DNA from: an uncultured Chlorobiaceae bacterium | Lineage (GTDB): Bacteria; Bacteroidota; Chlorobiia; Chlorobiales; Chlorobiaceae | DNA: 49,287 nt | Reading direction: 5' to 3' | NCBI GenBank assembly: GCA_903822595.1 | Contig: CAIJPS010000028.1 | Location: 1-49,287 of the forward strand | Part shown: positions 28,624-37,154 of the stretch, piece after piece | Layout: each line of letters opens with the position of its first letter | How positions within the stretch are numbered: the first letter of the stretch is position 1 | Notes under the pieces: model-generated | The model's input: only the letters and a program-made list of their open reading frames with translations | Told to the model about the DNA's origin: nothing | Databases searched by the model: none | Position numbers and translations under genes: made by a program

Positions 28624-29442
28624 ATGCTTTTTTCCGACCAGCAACTGCCTGCCTATACACCGCTTCTTGTTGTTGAAACAGGTAACACCATAGCTTCGAT
28701 TGCGCTTTTCAGGGGCAACGAGTGCCTTGAAGTGCACAAGGTACCCTCTTCTGTCATGAGCAGCAGGGAGGGGGTCTCTGCGCAGCTTGAGCCGATTCTT
28801 ATGAAACAGCCCGATCTTCGTGATGCGGCGCTCTGCAGTGTTGTGCCTTTGCTCGACCAGGTTGTCATCGACTATCTGCGCTCTCATCTGCCAGGCGAAG
28901 TCGTCAAGGTCACCTCATCCATGCAGCTTCCCTTTAGTCTGCACTACGATTCACCGGGAAATTTTGGTGCTGACCGCATTGCACTTTGCGCCCTGAGTCG
29001 CTTGCTCTATCCCGGAGAGGCGGTTATTGCTCTTGATATTGGTACCGCCATTACGGTTGACGTGCTTGATTCCGGCGAGGACTATCTCGGTGGCCTCATC
29101 ATGCCGGGTCTTGACCTGATGGCAAAGGCCCTGCATGAACATACCGCCCGGTTGCCTCTGGTCGGCATTGAACGTCCCGAAACACTTGTTGGTCTCTCGA
29201 CAGTTGAGTGCATCAGGAACGGGATTGTTCTCAGTTGTGTCTCCGGCATTGACGGGCTTCTTGTCAAGATCAAGAAATGGCTTCGTGAGGAGTGTGGTGA
29301 AGAGAATATCAGGGTGATTGCGGCGGGCGGCAATGCACCGCTTGTTGCCGCCATGCTCGACTCCTCACCCGTGGTCGAAGAGCATGCGGTTCTCCGGGGT
29401 ACCCGTTACCTCTTTTCGCTCAATGCGCGCCCTTCCCGCTGA
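28624..29442 (+). CDS. coaX: Type III pantothenate kinase
   Basis: A 272-residue ASKHA-fold kinase for the first step of coenzyme A synthesis, phosphorylation of pantothenate. Motifs: LVVETGNTIASIALF (phosphate-1 loop; the usual first acidic residue D is replaced by E), NFGADRIALCALSRLLYPGE (GADR pantothenate site), IALDIGTAITVDVLD, YLGGLIMPGLDLM, and IRVIAAGGNAPLVA. Unlike CoaA it is not feedback-inhibited by CoA. Its 3' end overlaps the convergent aroB gene by 23 bp. Confidence 0.92.
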   Translation: MLFSDQQLPAYTPLLVVETGNTIASIALFRGNECLEVHKVPSSVMSSREGVSAQLEPILMKQPDLRDAALCSVVPLLDQVVIDYLRSHLPGEVVKVTSSMQLPFSLHYDSPGNFGADRIALCALSRLLYPGEAVIALDIGTAITVDVLDSGEDYLGGLIMPGLDLMAKALHEHTARLPLVGIERPETLVGLSTVECIRNGIVLSCVSGIDGLLVKIKKWLREECGEENIRVIAAGGNAPLVAAMLDSSPVVEEHAVLRGTRYLFSLNARPSR

Positions 29443-30517
29443 AAAATTTACGCCCGTCATCGATCGACTTCAGCACAAAACTCTCCTCAACACTTTGCTC
29501 AAGCAGAAAGGCCTCGCCGAGCTTTTTCAGCAAAACGAAGCGTAGCTTTTTGTCCAATTTTTTCTTGTCGGAGAGCATAGCCTCAAGGAGCAGTGCGCTG
29601 TCGGTATCAAGAAACCTCCGTTTCACCAATCCCTTTGGAAAATGGAACTTCTGAAGCAGTGACAGGCCGCGCTCAAGTGACTGCTGGTCAAGATAGCCGA
29701 GATGGTGCGACAAAAAGAGGGCGCAGACCATGCCGATGGTGACCGCTTCTCCGTGACGCAGGTAACGGTACTCCGCAAGCTTTTCCAGTCCGTGCGCGAA
29801 GGTGTGGCCAAAATTGAGGGTGGCCCGAAGTCCGCCGGTCTCTCTGAAATCCTTGTCGACGACATCGGCTTTTGTAAAGGCGCTTTTTTTGATTGCTTCG
29901 GTCAGGAAGGGCTCCTGCAGTTTCGTGATGTCGCTGAAATGGAGATCAAGAAAGCTGAAAAATGGCTCATCGGCTATAAAACCATATTTGACGACCTCTG
30001 CCATTCCTGCATAGATCTCCCGCTGCGGAAGGGTTGCAAGGTATGAGGGATCAATCAGCACCAGCTTCGGTAGATGAAAGAAGCCGATCAAATTCTTGCC
30101 GAGCGGGTGGTTAATGGCAACCTTTCCGCCAATCGAGCTGTCGGTCATGGCAAGCAGCGTGGTTGGAAGCTGGATTACCGGTATGCCCCGAAAGAAGCTG
30201 GCGGCGATAAATCCGCCGAGATCACCGATAACCCCACCACCTACGGCGATTAGGTTCCAGCTCCGGTCAACATCAGCCTCGATCATGCTGCCGTAGAGGC
30301 GGTAAGCGACACTGAAACTCTTCGAGGCCTCCCTTGCCGCAACAACCAGCTCTTTGTACTCGAAACCCTCATCATAAAGTGTCTGGAGAAGTGATTCTCC
30401 GTACAGTTTGCGGGTGTGTTCATCGAAGAGTACCACGGTCTTTTTTGAAAGGCCATGGGTTTTGAACAAGGTGCCCAGACCGGCAATAACCGGTGTTCCT
30501 ACAATTATCGTGCTCAC
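29420..30517 (-). CDS. aroB: 3-dehydroquinate synthase
   Basis: A 365-residue NAD-dependent enzyme, second step of the shikimate pathway, converting DAHP to 3-dehydroquinate. Motifs: AVGGGVIGDLGGFIAASFFR (NAD-binding), PTTLLAMTDSSIGGKVAINH, GKNLIGFFHLPKLVLIDPSYLATLP, AGMAEVVKYGFI, and LNFGHTFAHGLEKL with metal-ligand histidines. The start at 30517 overlaps the aroK stop as ATGA, so the two are translationally coupled. The 3' end overlaps coaX on the other strand. Confidence 0.95.
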   Translation of the reverse strand: MSTIIVGTPVIAGLGTLFKTHGLSKKTVVLFDEHTRKLYGESLLQTLYDEGFEYKELVVAAREASKSFSVAYRLYGSMIEADVDRSWNLIAVGGGVIGDLGGFIAASFFRGIPVIQLPTTLLAMTDSSIGGKVAINHPLGKNLIGFFHLPKLVLIDPSYLATLPQREIYAGMAEVVKYGFIADEPFFSFLDLHFSDITKLQEPFLTEAIKKSAFTKADVVDKDFRETGGLRATLNFGHTFAHGLEKLAEYRYLRHGEAVTIGMVCALFLSHHLGYLDQQSLERGLSLLQKFHFPKGLVKRRFLDTDSALLLEAMLSDKKKLDKKLRFVLLKKLGEAFLLEQSVEESFVLKSIDDGRKFFSGKGAH

Positions 30518-31107
30518 ATCTTCCCTTTTGATTCTTGATCACCGGTCGTGGCGGAGGCATTCCGCACATACCGCTCTATTTTTCGGGTCAGTTCCTCAAC
30601 GGTTGAACCGATGCGTTTAACGTCGGTCTCGACAGTTATCTCGGCACTTGTATAGCGGGGTTCCCGTTTTGCAAGTATTTTTGTGATTTTATCCTCAATC
30701 TCTTCACGCGAGAGCTTTCGTCCTTTTTCCCCTTTCAGCAAAGGACGGTCAGTTTTGTTGCAGAGTCTTCTGGCAAGGGTTTTTGAGGGTGATTTCAGAT
30801 AAACCAAGGTGCCGGATTTCTGGATGAGTGCATAGGACTGGTCATTTTCTAAAACCCCTCCGCCGAGAGAGATCACCAGATTATTCTGTTCAATCAGCCC
30901 TTTCAGTGTATGCAGTTCAAGATCCCGAAAGAACTTTTCTCCGTTTTCCGCAAAAATCCGGGTAATCGTTTTTCCGGTACGTTGTTCAATACTCTGATCA
31001 AGGTCAACAAACTCATAGCCAAGTGAGTTGGCAAGAAGCGGCCCTATTGTCGATTTACCCGATCCGCTGAACCCGGTTAAAAAAATAAGGGTGTGCTCTT
31101 TTTTCAC
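30514..31107 (-). CDS. aroK: Shikimate kinase
   Basis: Phosphorylates shikimate at the 3-OH with ATP. Motifs: LIFLTGFSGSGKSTIGPLLA (P-loop), DLDQSIEQRTGKTITRIFAE (shikimate-binding Asp), FFRDLELHTL, VISLGGGVL (second substrate motif) and a lid with CNKTDRPLL. I place the start at the GTG at 31107 (reading MKKEHTLIFL), where family similarity begins and giving about 197 residues. An ATG at 31245 would add 46 unconserved residues, and the ribosome site of neither is strong. It is followed by aroB with a 4-bp overlap. Confidence 0.9.
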   Translation of the reverse strand: MKKEHTLIFLTGFSGSGKSTIGPLLANSLGYEFVDLDQSIEQRTGKTITRIFAENGEKFFRDLELHTLKGLIEQNNLVISLGGGVLENDQSYALIQKSGTLVYLKSPSKTLARRLCNKTDRPLLKGEKGRKLSREEIEDKITKILAKREPRYTSAEITVETDVKRIGSTVEELTRKIERYVRNASATTGDQESKGKM

Positions 31108-31245
31108 GACTGATTGTTCAAAATCTCTCTGTTTAACCTTCGGCTCAGCACAAGTTGTACAAAGCTTCACGAAAATAAAAAAAATCCTGTACCTCTTGCC
31201 CAAAAAAGTCTGGATTGCTTCGTTGCGCCTCTTTTCTCTTGCCAT

Positions 31246-31752
31246 ATCCCCCGGAAGTTAACGATTTTGCGCAAGAGAGAGACTGTTTGCCCGTAAGGAG
31301 TTGGCTAATTTCGCGGCTCTGGTGAACCGACAAGCCCTTGTGTAATGAGGTGTTAGCTGCAATATTTTTTCCCTTTTTCTCCTTTTGGATTTTGTGTTAT
31401 CGTTTTGCCCTATAGCGTTTTTGCCTACCATATTACCGGTATTTTTATGGTATATGCTTGCATTTTATGATGATATAGGGCTTTATTGACACTGTAAATA
31501 AAACATCAGCGTATATGAACAACCAATTTTTGTCACAGAGCCACAAGAACAGTGGCAGCTCAGATGGCTCCTGTTGTCTCTGGCAAGACTACGGAAGGCT
31601 GAAGAAGCGATTGCGAATATAGTATCCCTGCTGTTCAGGGTCGATTATTTCGAAGCCGGCTTTTTCGTCTCAGAAAGCTGGCTTTTTCTTTTACAGGATT
31701 TTTATACGTGAACCATAACACTCAACTAAAGAGTTAACAAAAGGGAGAAACA
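31246..31752. other. Long leader region upstream of the porin gene
   Basis: About 500 bp without a coding frame, between the leftward aroK and the rightward porin gene. The first part (31330-31500) is AT-rich and probably holds promoters. The second part contains the candidate structured RNA and terminator described separately. An AAAGGGAGAAAC ribosome site precedes the porin ATG at 31753. Confidence 0.5.
31505..31691 (+). ncRNA. Candidate structured RNA ending in a terminator, upstream of the porin gene
   Basis: A paired element is visible at about 31537-31586: CAGAG...CTCTG enclosing AACAG...CTGTT. It is followed by a terminator at 31654-31691 whose arms AGCCGGCTTT and AAAGCTGGCT pair with one G-T wobble and run into a T-rich tail. 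No protein frame precedes this terminator on the plus strand, so either a small RNA ends here or it is a conditional terminator in the porin leader. I do not recognise a known family (not SRP RNA, tmRNA or a clear riboswitch). Confidence 0.4.
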
Positions 31753-32847
31753 ATGAAAAGGATTTTATCACTTGCTGCAATGTTTGCCGTCTTGTCGTAT
31801 GTATCACCAGCATCCGCTGAAGTGAAGCTCAGCGGTGATGCGGCTATCCGTTTGCGGGGAGAGTTTAAGGAGACCAAGCCCGTTTCCGGCTTCAAGGATC
31901 AGGAAGACGATCTGAAATTCCAGTACAGGGTGCGTCTGAAACCGTCAGCCGATTTGGGTAGTGGTTATTACTTCAAGGGATTGATACAAAGCGAAGAGAG
32001 TGCCGGAGGCACCGCAGTTCCGGGTGGCTGGGCTGATGTAGGGACAAATAACGTCGGAGCCTACAACCTTGAGGTTTCAAACTTCTATTTTGGACGCAAC
32101 CTTGAAGGCAGCCATTATGCTCTTGGCCGTCTCCCGCTGGGAAGCTTCAACAATCCTATTTTTGATCTGCTGTTGTACCCGACCCGCCCGGTTGATACTC
32201 CGGTAAACACCAATAATTTTGATCGACTTTTTGGATTTCAATATGGCGCGAAACTCGGCGATGGTGAACTGAACGCCGTTCTTGGTGTTCTGGACAACAC
32301 GATCGGCGACAACAAGGTTGCGGCTAATGGCGACGGCCTCTTCAATGATGGCTACGGTCTCTATCTTGACTACAAATTTGCTGCTGGTGACCTTACTCTT
32401 GAGCCGCAGGCATTCGTGACGTTAACCAATTTTGCCACAACCTGGGGACGCGTTACTCCAAATACTTTTGGCGGGATCATCGGTATACCGGCAGGGAAAT
32501 CAAAAATTGCTCTCAGCGGCTTCTACACGTTAACCAAGGATACCGTGCCGAATACGACGACCAATGTTGACTACAGTGGTTACCTCTTCAGAGCCAAAAC
32601 TGAATCCGGACCGGTTACAGCCTGGATTGACTACAACCAGACGAAAGATAAATCGACCGCCAGTGCCATCGACTACGACAACCTGTTTATCTGGGCATCG
32701 TACAATGTCAAGCTGCATGAGTCATCGACAGGTACTTTCAGCCTGACGCCGACCCTTCGCTATCGTGCCAGCGGCAAAAATACCAATACTGGCAACAGTA
32801 CCGACAAACAGCTTCGCACAGAGCTCTATGCAACAGTAACGTTTTAA
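31753..32847 (+). CDS. Chlorobial outer membrane porin
   Basis: A 364-residue beta-barrel protein. Signal peptide MKRILSLAAMFAVLSYVSPA ending ASA-EVK. The mature protein has alternating strands (LSGDAAIRLRGEF, LKFQYRVRLKP, YYFKGLIQSEE) and ends LRTELYATVTF with a C-terminal Phe, the outer-membrane insertion signal. The regular strand pattern and length fit a 16-18-strand porin of the type common in green sulfur bacteria. Substrate unknown. A long leader with a terminator-like hairpin precedes it and a strong terminator follows. Confidence 0.82.
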   Translation: MKRILSLAAMFAVLSYVSPASAEVKLSGDAAIRLRGEFKETKPVSGFKDQEDDLKFQYRVRLKPSADLGSGYYFKGLIQSEESAGGTAVPGGWADVGTNNVGAYNLEVSNFYFGRNLEGSHYALGRLPLGSFNNPIFDLLLYPTRPVDTPVNTNNFDRLFGFQYGAKLGDGELNAVLGVLDNTIGDNKVAANGDGLFNDGYGLYLDYKFAAGDLTLEPQAFVTLTNFATTWGRVTPNTFGGIIGIPAGKSKIALSGFYTLTKDTVPNTTTNVDYSGYLFRAKTESGPVTAWIDYNQTKDKSTASAIDYDNLFIWASYNVKLHESSTGTFSLTPTLRYRASGKNTNTGNSTDKQLRTELYATVTF

Positions 32848-32857
32848 TTTTTGCCAC

Positions 32858-32945
32858 CATCCGGGCCCCTGTCCTGAAGTCATGTGGGGACTTCAGGGTT
32901 TGGTGTGTGCATCTTGATCTTCAGGGTTGCCCGGATGTTTTTTTT
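32858..32945 (+). terminator. Terminator after the porin gene
   Basis: Outer arms CATCCGGGC (32858-32866) and GCCCGGATG (32929-32937) pair perfectly and are followed by eight T. Inside is a second perfect 9-bp hairpin, CCTGAAGTC / GACTTCAGG (32873-32897). This two-part structure ends the porin transcript just before the tRNA gene. Confidence 0.85.
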
Positions 32946-32949
32946 GTAA

Positions 32950-33023
32950 GGCGATGTGGGTGAGTGGTCTAAGCCAAGGGTCTGCAAAACTCTTTATCAC
33001 AAGTTCGAATCTTGTCATCGCCT
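32950..33023 (+). tRNA. tRNA-Cys (GCA anticodon)
   Basis: A full cloverleaf can be drawn by hand: acceptor GGCGATG / CATCGCC, a 3-bp D stem GGT / GCC, anticodon stem AGGGT / ACTCT with loop CTGCAAA (anticodon GCA), and T arm ACAAG-TTCGAAT-CTTGT. The discriminator base is T, as expected for cysteine. The genome continues CCG after it, so CCA is not fully encoded. The DGR-bearing accessory region begins directly downstream, so this gene could be an island integration site. Confidence 0.92.
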
Positions 33024-33282
33024 CCGTTTATAGTGTTATTTCTAAATAGTTTAATTTTTTAAACTGTTTTTTGTGGAACAAATGTGGAACAAAAAGTTTG
33101 ATTTTTCTCGATTTTGATTTTTCCTCCGGACATCCGGGTGGCTGAAGAAAAATGTTGTCGGGTGCATTTCTCTTTCGTCACCCGGTTGTTTTTTTGTTTT
33201 CCGCTACTATTCCGGAGGCTTTGCCCGAACCGACATCTCTGCCGCACTATGGGCCCGCCGTCCAGCAAGCTGAAGCGGTCGG
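33024..33282. other. Region between tRNA-Cys and the first DGR target leader
   Basis: About 260 bp without a credible gene. It contains two GTGGAACAAA copies near 33073-33093. It also contains a terminator-like hairpin (CGGGTG at 33159-33164, CACCCG at 33179-33184) followed by a T-rich tract. No integrase gene or clear tRNA-end repeat is visible here. Confidence 0.4.
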
Positions 33283-33391
33283 CCATTACTTTCCCGTTCC
33301 CCAAAGAATACACTATATTGCAAGCACTTCATCGTCATTCCGGCTAACCCATTCAATGCTCTCTCATGGCTCTTACCTGGCTGCATGTTTC
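33283..33391 (+). repeat. DGR-target leader repeat, copy A
   Basis: First of three copies of a ~109-bp sequence beginning CCATTACTTTCC, running through AAAGAATACACTATATTG and TTCATCGTCATTCCGGCTAA, and ending inside the target gene after its first codons (start ATG at 33366). Copies at 38329 and 43405 precede the other two targets. The shared block includes the start codon and first ~9 codons, so promoter and translation start are common to all targets. Confidence 0.85.
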
Positions 33392-36300
33392 GGATTTTCA
33401 TCTGAGTTCCAAAGCCCCTTATGACTCAGATATCGTGCTCAATGCGCTGGTTGAATCTGTTGAATGGTATCGGCTCAATACAGTGTGGAAACCGGATCTG
33501 ATCTTTGCAACAGGTGACATTGCTGGAAAAGGGGATGTTAAAGTTTTTGATGGCGGTAAAGATGCCATTGCAACCAAATTTTTTGATGCACTTCTTACGG
33601 CTTCCGGACAAGGAAGGGAGCGCTTGTTTATTGTTCCCGGCAACCATGATGTAGAACGGAAAAAAGGCATTGGTCTTGTCCGAACCATTGAAAAAGGTGC
33701 TACAGTCGGTGCTACACAGAAAAACATAGATGAGTATTTTCAAGAATCCCCCAAATACCATTTTAATAAGCTTAAAGTGTTTTCTGGGTGGTATGATGAA
33801 TATTTCACCAAGATCCCGATCCCACGGCGCTTTCCTATGGAGTCAACTTGCGAGTTGATCTCTTGTGAAATCAATAATGTTCGGCTTGAATTGCTGCATA
33901 TGAACAGCACACTTTTTTGTAAGGATGCTGAAACAGATGATGGGAGGCTCTGTATCGGTCGATATTGTATTAATCAGCAGATTAAAGAACTCAAAAAAAA
34001 GGAGAACCCTCATCTCGCAATTGCTCTGGTACATCATCCATTCAGATCACTTCATGCCACCTGTGAACGTTTGAACATCAAAAAACTCTTGCAAGATCAT
34101 GTAGATATTTTTTTGCATGGGCACGATCATCAAATCGATATAGAACAAGGTGATAAGCTGATACAACTTGGAGCGGGTGCCGCCTATCTGGATGAGGGAG
34201 CTAAAAGAGCGTTTTATGGCCGCTATGACGGCGTAAATATCGAGGTCTTTCCAATTTGCTATCAAGAGGATAGTGCTCCTGCCTTCTGGGATTGCGATCT
34301 CAGCGTTTTTAATCATCAAAAAACAAATAGCTTTACCCTTCCAGGTCGCGCAAATCCTTCACCAACCGACTCAGTCGCGATACATGTTTCTGATATATTG
34401 TCAGATAACGATTATGCGGTACGCTATCAGGACTCTCTCAAAGCGGAACTTGATTATTTTCTTCCAGATGCGATTGAAAGCTTTTCGCCTAAAGTAAGCG
34501 ATGTTTATGTTTCGCTTCGCCTTTCCGATACCTTGCATACCGAAGATCGCTATGCTCCTGAAGTAGAAAAGGTTGAGAGTGAAAAAGAGCAAAGTCACAC
34601 CCCTGAAGAGGTCATGATCTCGCTCCACGAAAAAAAATACCGTCTTTTGCTTGTCATTGGAGACCCTGGCTCAGGCAAGACAACCCTGCTCCAGCATTAC
34701 GCCTTGTGCTGCCTTCAGAAAGATCGGTATAATGATTTTGGCTTCACCGAGCCCGTTATGGTTTTTTATTTCCCGTTGCGCACACTTATAACGATGGGTT
34801 CCGGCTATGCGCCACTTCCCGCCAACATCTTTGCATGGTCTGAAGGGCACTCCCTCGCAATTCCAGAACCGTTTTTTTTCGAATCATTCCGCCAAAGAAA
34901 AACGCTGGTATTGCTTGATGGACTGGATGAAATCAGTGAGCTGGAAGAGAGAAAAAATGTCTGTGACTGGATCAGGAATGCCATGACCAGTTTTCCGAAA
35001 GCAACCCTTGTTGTCACCTCAAGACAAACAGGTTACCGGAAGATGGACAAGATCAGGATTCAAGCACCATTTTTGAGAGCTGATATTCTTGATTTTGATC
35101 CTCAACAAAAGAAAGAGTTTTTACAGCAATGGTTCAAGGCGCTTTTTCGTGATAAATCACTTGGCGCTGAAGCAACAGCGCTCAAGAAAGCAGATGCCCT
35201 TGTTACTTTTCTGTCCGACGAGCAAAACAAGAGCTTGAGGCAAATGGCCGGGTTACCCTTGCTGTTGCAGATCATGGCATTGCTCTGGCACAAAGACGAG
35301 AATCTGTCGCCCAGCCGTTCAGTGTTGTATAAAAAAATATTGGACTATCTTCTCGATTATCAAGACGAACAGAAAAAGAGAACGCCACTGCTTGCCATAG
35401 CAGAAGCCATAAAAGTGCTCTCTCCAGTTGCATTCTGGATGCAGGAAAAGTGGAAAAGCGATAAAATTGGCAGGGGGGAGATGAAGAAGAGGCTGCAGAC
35501 CGAATTGAACAAGTTATCCCGGGAGCAAAATCCACCTTCAGCAGAAGAGTTCTGTAAAGATATGGTTGACCGTGCCGGATTGCTGGTGGAGTATGGGAAG
35601 CAGGATTATATCTTTCGCCACAAATCATTCCGCGAGTATTTGGTCGCCGTACACCTCATTACTCAAGTTAACAAGGTGCGCTCTCTGAAGAAGCTTGTTA
35701 TCCATTTTGGAGAAGACTGGTGGTCTGAGCCCCTCCGTTATTTTTTTGGACAGGTTGATGAAAAGAGCTTTGACGCATTCATGAACAACTTCTTCGACTC
35801 AGTAAATGACGATATGATTCAGAAGAAAAAGGGGTTGCTACGAACCATCATAGAAGAAACCCCGAAAGAGAATCGGAAAATAGATGCGTTGTGCAATAAG
35901 CTTCTCGCCTCATCAACTGCCACCCGCCAGCAGGTAATTCTCGATTGCCTGGAAACCATAGGGAACCCCGAAGCTCTTCTGACTCTGGAGCGGTTCAGGT
36001 CGAAAAAACATGAAAATGATGAGCGTGACCTTTTCCGCCGTACTGAAGATGTGATTCTTGCCTTTGGAGGTATAGCATTTAAACGTGACACTGAAAAGAG
36101 TGATAGTGGAAAGCTTCTCTCATTCCGCAACATGAATGAAGATAACGCAGAGTACATTCTGATACCGGGCGGGAGCTATATCTATTCAGTGACAAAGAAG
36201 ATCGTGAGTGTGCCAGATCTCTACGTCGCCAAATATCCGGTAACCAACAAGCTTTACAGCTCATTTATTGCTTTTTTGCAAGCAAAAGGGCCAAAACAAG

Positions 36301-36908
36301 CTGCTTTCAGAGCTGAACTGCACGCCATTGCAGAGAGCGACAAATGGGGCGATGGGTTCAGCGCTTATCTCAAAAAAGGAGAAAGCGACCTTGCGGCTTT
36401 CTTTCGCTCAGAGTATGATGAAGATCGAAAATTTGGTGGCGATGATCAGCCTGTTGTTGGCATCACTTGGTATGCTGCGCAAGCCTATGCACTTTGGCTC
36501 TCGCAGTTTGCAACTAAACCAAACTTTTATCGCTTGCCAACGGAAGTCGAGTGGCAATGGGCCGCAGGAGGCAGGCAAGGAACAATAGGAAAGGAAGTTC
36601 GAGATTATCCGTGGGCAGATGAAAATCGCAAACCAGATTCTAAATTGCTCAACTACAATGGCAATGTTGGAGAAACCACACCAGTGGGCAGTTATCCTGA
36701 AGGCGCAACCCCGGAAGGGCTGTATGATATGGCAGGAAATGTATGGGAATGGACGGATAGTTGGTATGACAGTAGTCGTTCGAGCCGTGTGATTCGTGGC
36801 GGGAGCTGGAGCTACGCTGCCGTGCACTGTCGGTCGGCTAATCGGCTCATCAACACCCCCGGCCTCCGGCTCAACAACGTTGGCTTCCGCCTTGTTTTCG
36901 TCCCGTAG
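33366..36908 (+). CDS. DGR target 1: calcineurin-like phosphoesterase - NACHT NTPase - FGE-like (C-type lectin fold) protein
   Basis: A 1180-residue multi-domain protein. Residues 1-290 form a metallophosphoesterase: DFH (10-12), GD (50-51), GNHD (92-95), HHPF (222-225) and GHDH (252-255). Residues about 425-620 form a NACHT/STAND-type NTPase with Walker A GDPGSGKTT near 433 and Walker B LVLLDGLDEI near 515, then VTSRQTGYRK. A helical region follows. Residues 929-1180 are an FGE-sulfatase/C-type-lectin-fold domain (ILIPGGSY, FYRLPTEVEWQWAAGG, LYDMAGNVWEWTDSW) ending in the variable repeat and VGFRLVFVP. No signal peptide, so cytosolic. Likely a sensor: the diversified lectin-fold domain binds a ligand, the NTPase switches, and the phosphoesterase is the effector. 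This role is inferred. Confidence 0.88.
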   Translation: MALTWLHVSDFHLSSKAPYDSDIVLNALVESVEWYRLNTVWKPDLIFATGDIAGKGDVKVFDGGKDAIATKFFDALLTASGQGRERLFIVPGNHDVERKKGIGLVRTIEKGATVGATQKNIDEYFQESPKYHFNKLKVFSGWYDEYFTKIPIPRRFPMESTCELISCEINNVRLELLHMNSTLFCKDAETDDGRLCIGRYCINQQIKELKKKENPHLAIALVHHPFRSLHATCERLNIKKLLQDHVDIFLHGHDHQIDIEQGDKLIQLGAGAAYLDEGAKRAFYGRYDGVNIEVFPICYQEDSAPAFWDCDLSVFNHQKTNSFTLPGRANPSPTDSVAIHVSDILSDNDYAVRYQDSLKAELDYFLPDAIESFSPKVSDVYVSLRLSDTLHTEDRYAPEVEKVESEKEQSHTPEEVMISLHEKKYRLLLVIGDPGSGKTTLLQHYALCCLQKDRYNDFGFTEPVMVFYFPLRTLITMGSGYAPLPANIFAWSEGHSLAIPEPFFFESFRQRKTLVLLDGLDEISELEERKNVCDWIRNAMTSFPKATLVVTSRQTGYRKMDKIRIQAPFLRADILDFDPQQKKEFLQQWFKALFRDKSLGAEATALKKADALVTFLSDEQNKSLRQMAGLPLLLQIMALLWHKDENLSPSRSVLYKKILDYLLDYQDEQKKRTPLLAIAEAIKVLSPVAFWMQEKWKSDKIGRGEMKKRLQTELNKLSREQNPPSAEEFCKDMVDRAGLLVEYGKQDYIFRHKSFREYLVAVHLITQVNKVRSLKKLVIHFGEDWWSEPLRYFFGQVDEKSFDAFMNNFFDSVNDDMIQKKKGLLRTIIEETPKENRKIDALCNKLLASSTATRQQVILDCLETIGNPEALLTLERFRSKKHENDERDLFRRTEDVILAFGGIAFKRDTEKSDSGKLLSFRNMNEDNAEYILIPGGSYIYSVTKKIVSVPDLYVAKYPVTNKLYSSFIAFLQAKGPKQAAFRAELHAIAESDKWGDGFSAYLKKGESDLAAFFRSEYDEDRKFGGDDQPVVGITWYAAQAYALWLSQFATKPNFYRLPTEVEWQWAAGGRQGTIGKEVRDYPWADENRKPDSKLLNYNGNVGETTPVGSYPEGATPEGLYDMAGNVWEWTDSWYDSSRSSRVIRGGSWSYAAVHCRSANRLINTPGLRLNNVGFRLVFVP
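36778..36908 (+). repeat. DGR variable repeat VR1
   Basis: A 131-bp repeat at the 3' end of target 1, aligned without gaps to the template at 42425-42555. It differs at 15 positions, every one an adenine in the template (A changed to G, C or T). The last 31 bp up to and including the stop codon TAG are identical to the template. The repeat encodes the ligand-facing end of the FGE-like domain. Confidence 0.95.
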
Positions 36909-37073
36909 TCAGTTGGCTGCTCATGCCGGCTTTGCTTTTTGAGCGACAGGGCAGTACCAACATTTTGGTGAGCGGCAGCAAGGGACGCAGCGCCGCACGC
37001 CAAAATGTTCTGGTAAGAACCGACCACAGAAACGACCACCGAAGGTGGTCCGCCGACATTTTTGAAAAAGTGA
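36909..37073 (+). repeat. Post-VR module, copy 1, with two hairpins
   Basis: A 165-bp sequence starting right after the VR stop, with close copies after VR2 and VR3 but not after TR. Hairpin 1 (36955-37015): TACCA-ACATTTTGG pairs with CCAAAATGT-TC-TGGTA. Hairpin 2 (37034-37050): GACCACC-GAA-GGTGGTC. It may mark the cDNA entry site, as hairpins after VRs do in other DGRs, or terminate transcription. Confidence 0.8.
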
Positions 37074-37154
37074 GTATTCAGGCTGACTGGAGCGTGTCAT
37101 TGACCGATTTATTCAGACTTTTTCCACTCTCTGCTCAAAAGCTCGGCTTCATCG

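Noticed and set aside
33073-33093. Two GTGGAACAAA copies as an attachment site after tRNA-Cys
   Set aside because: They do not repeat the tRNA 3' end, and no second copy or integrase was found in the window, so there is no basis to call an att site.
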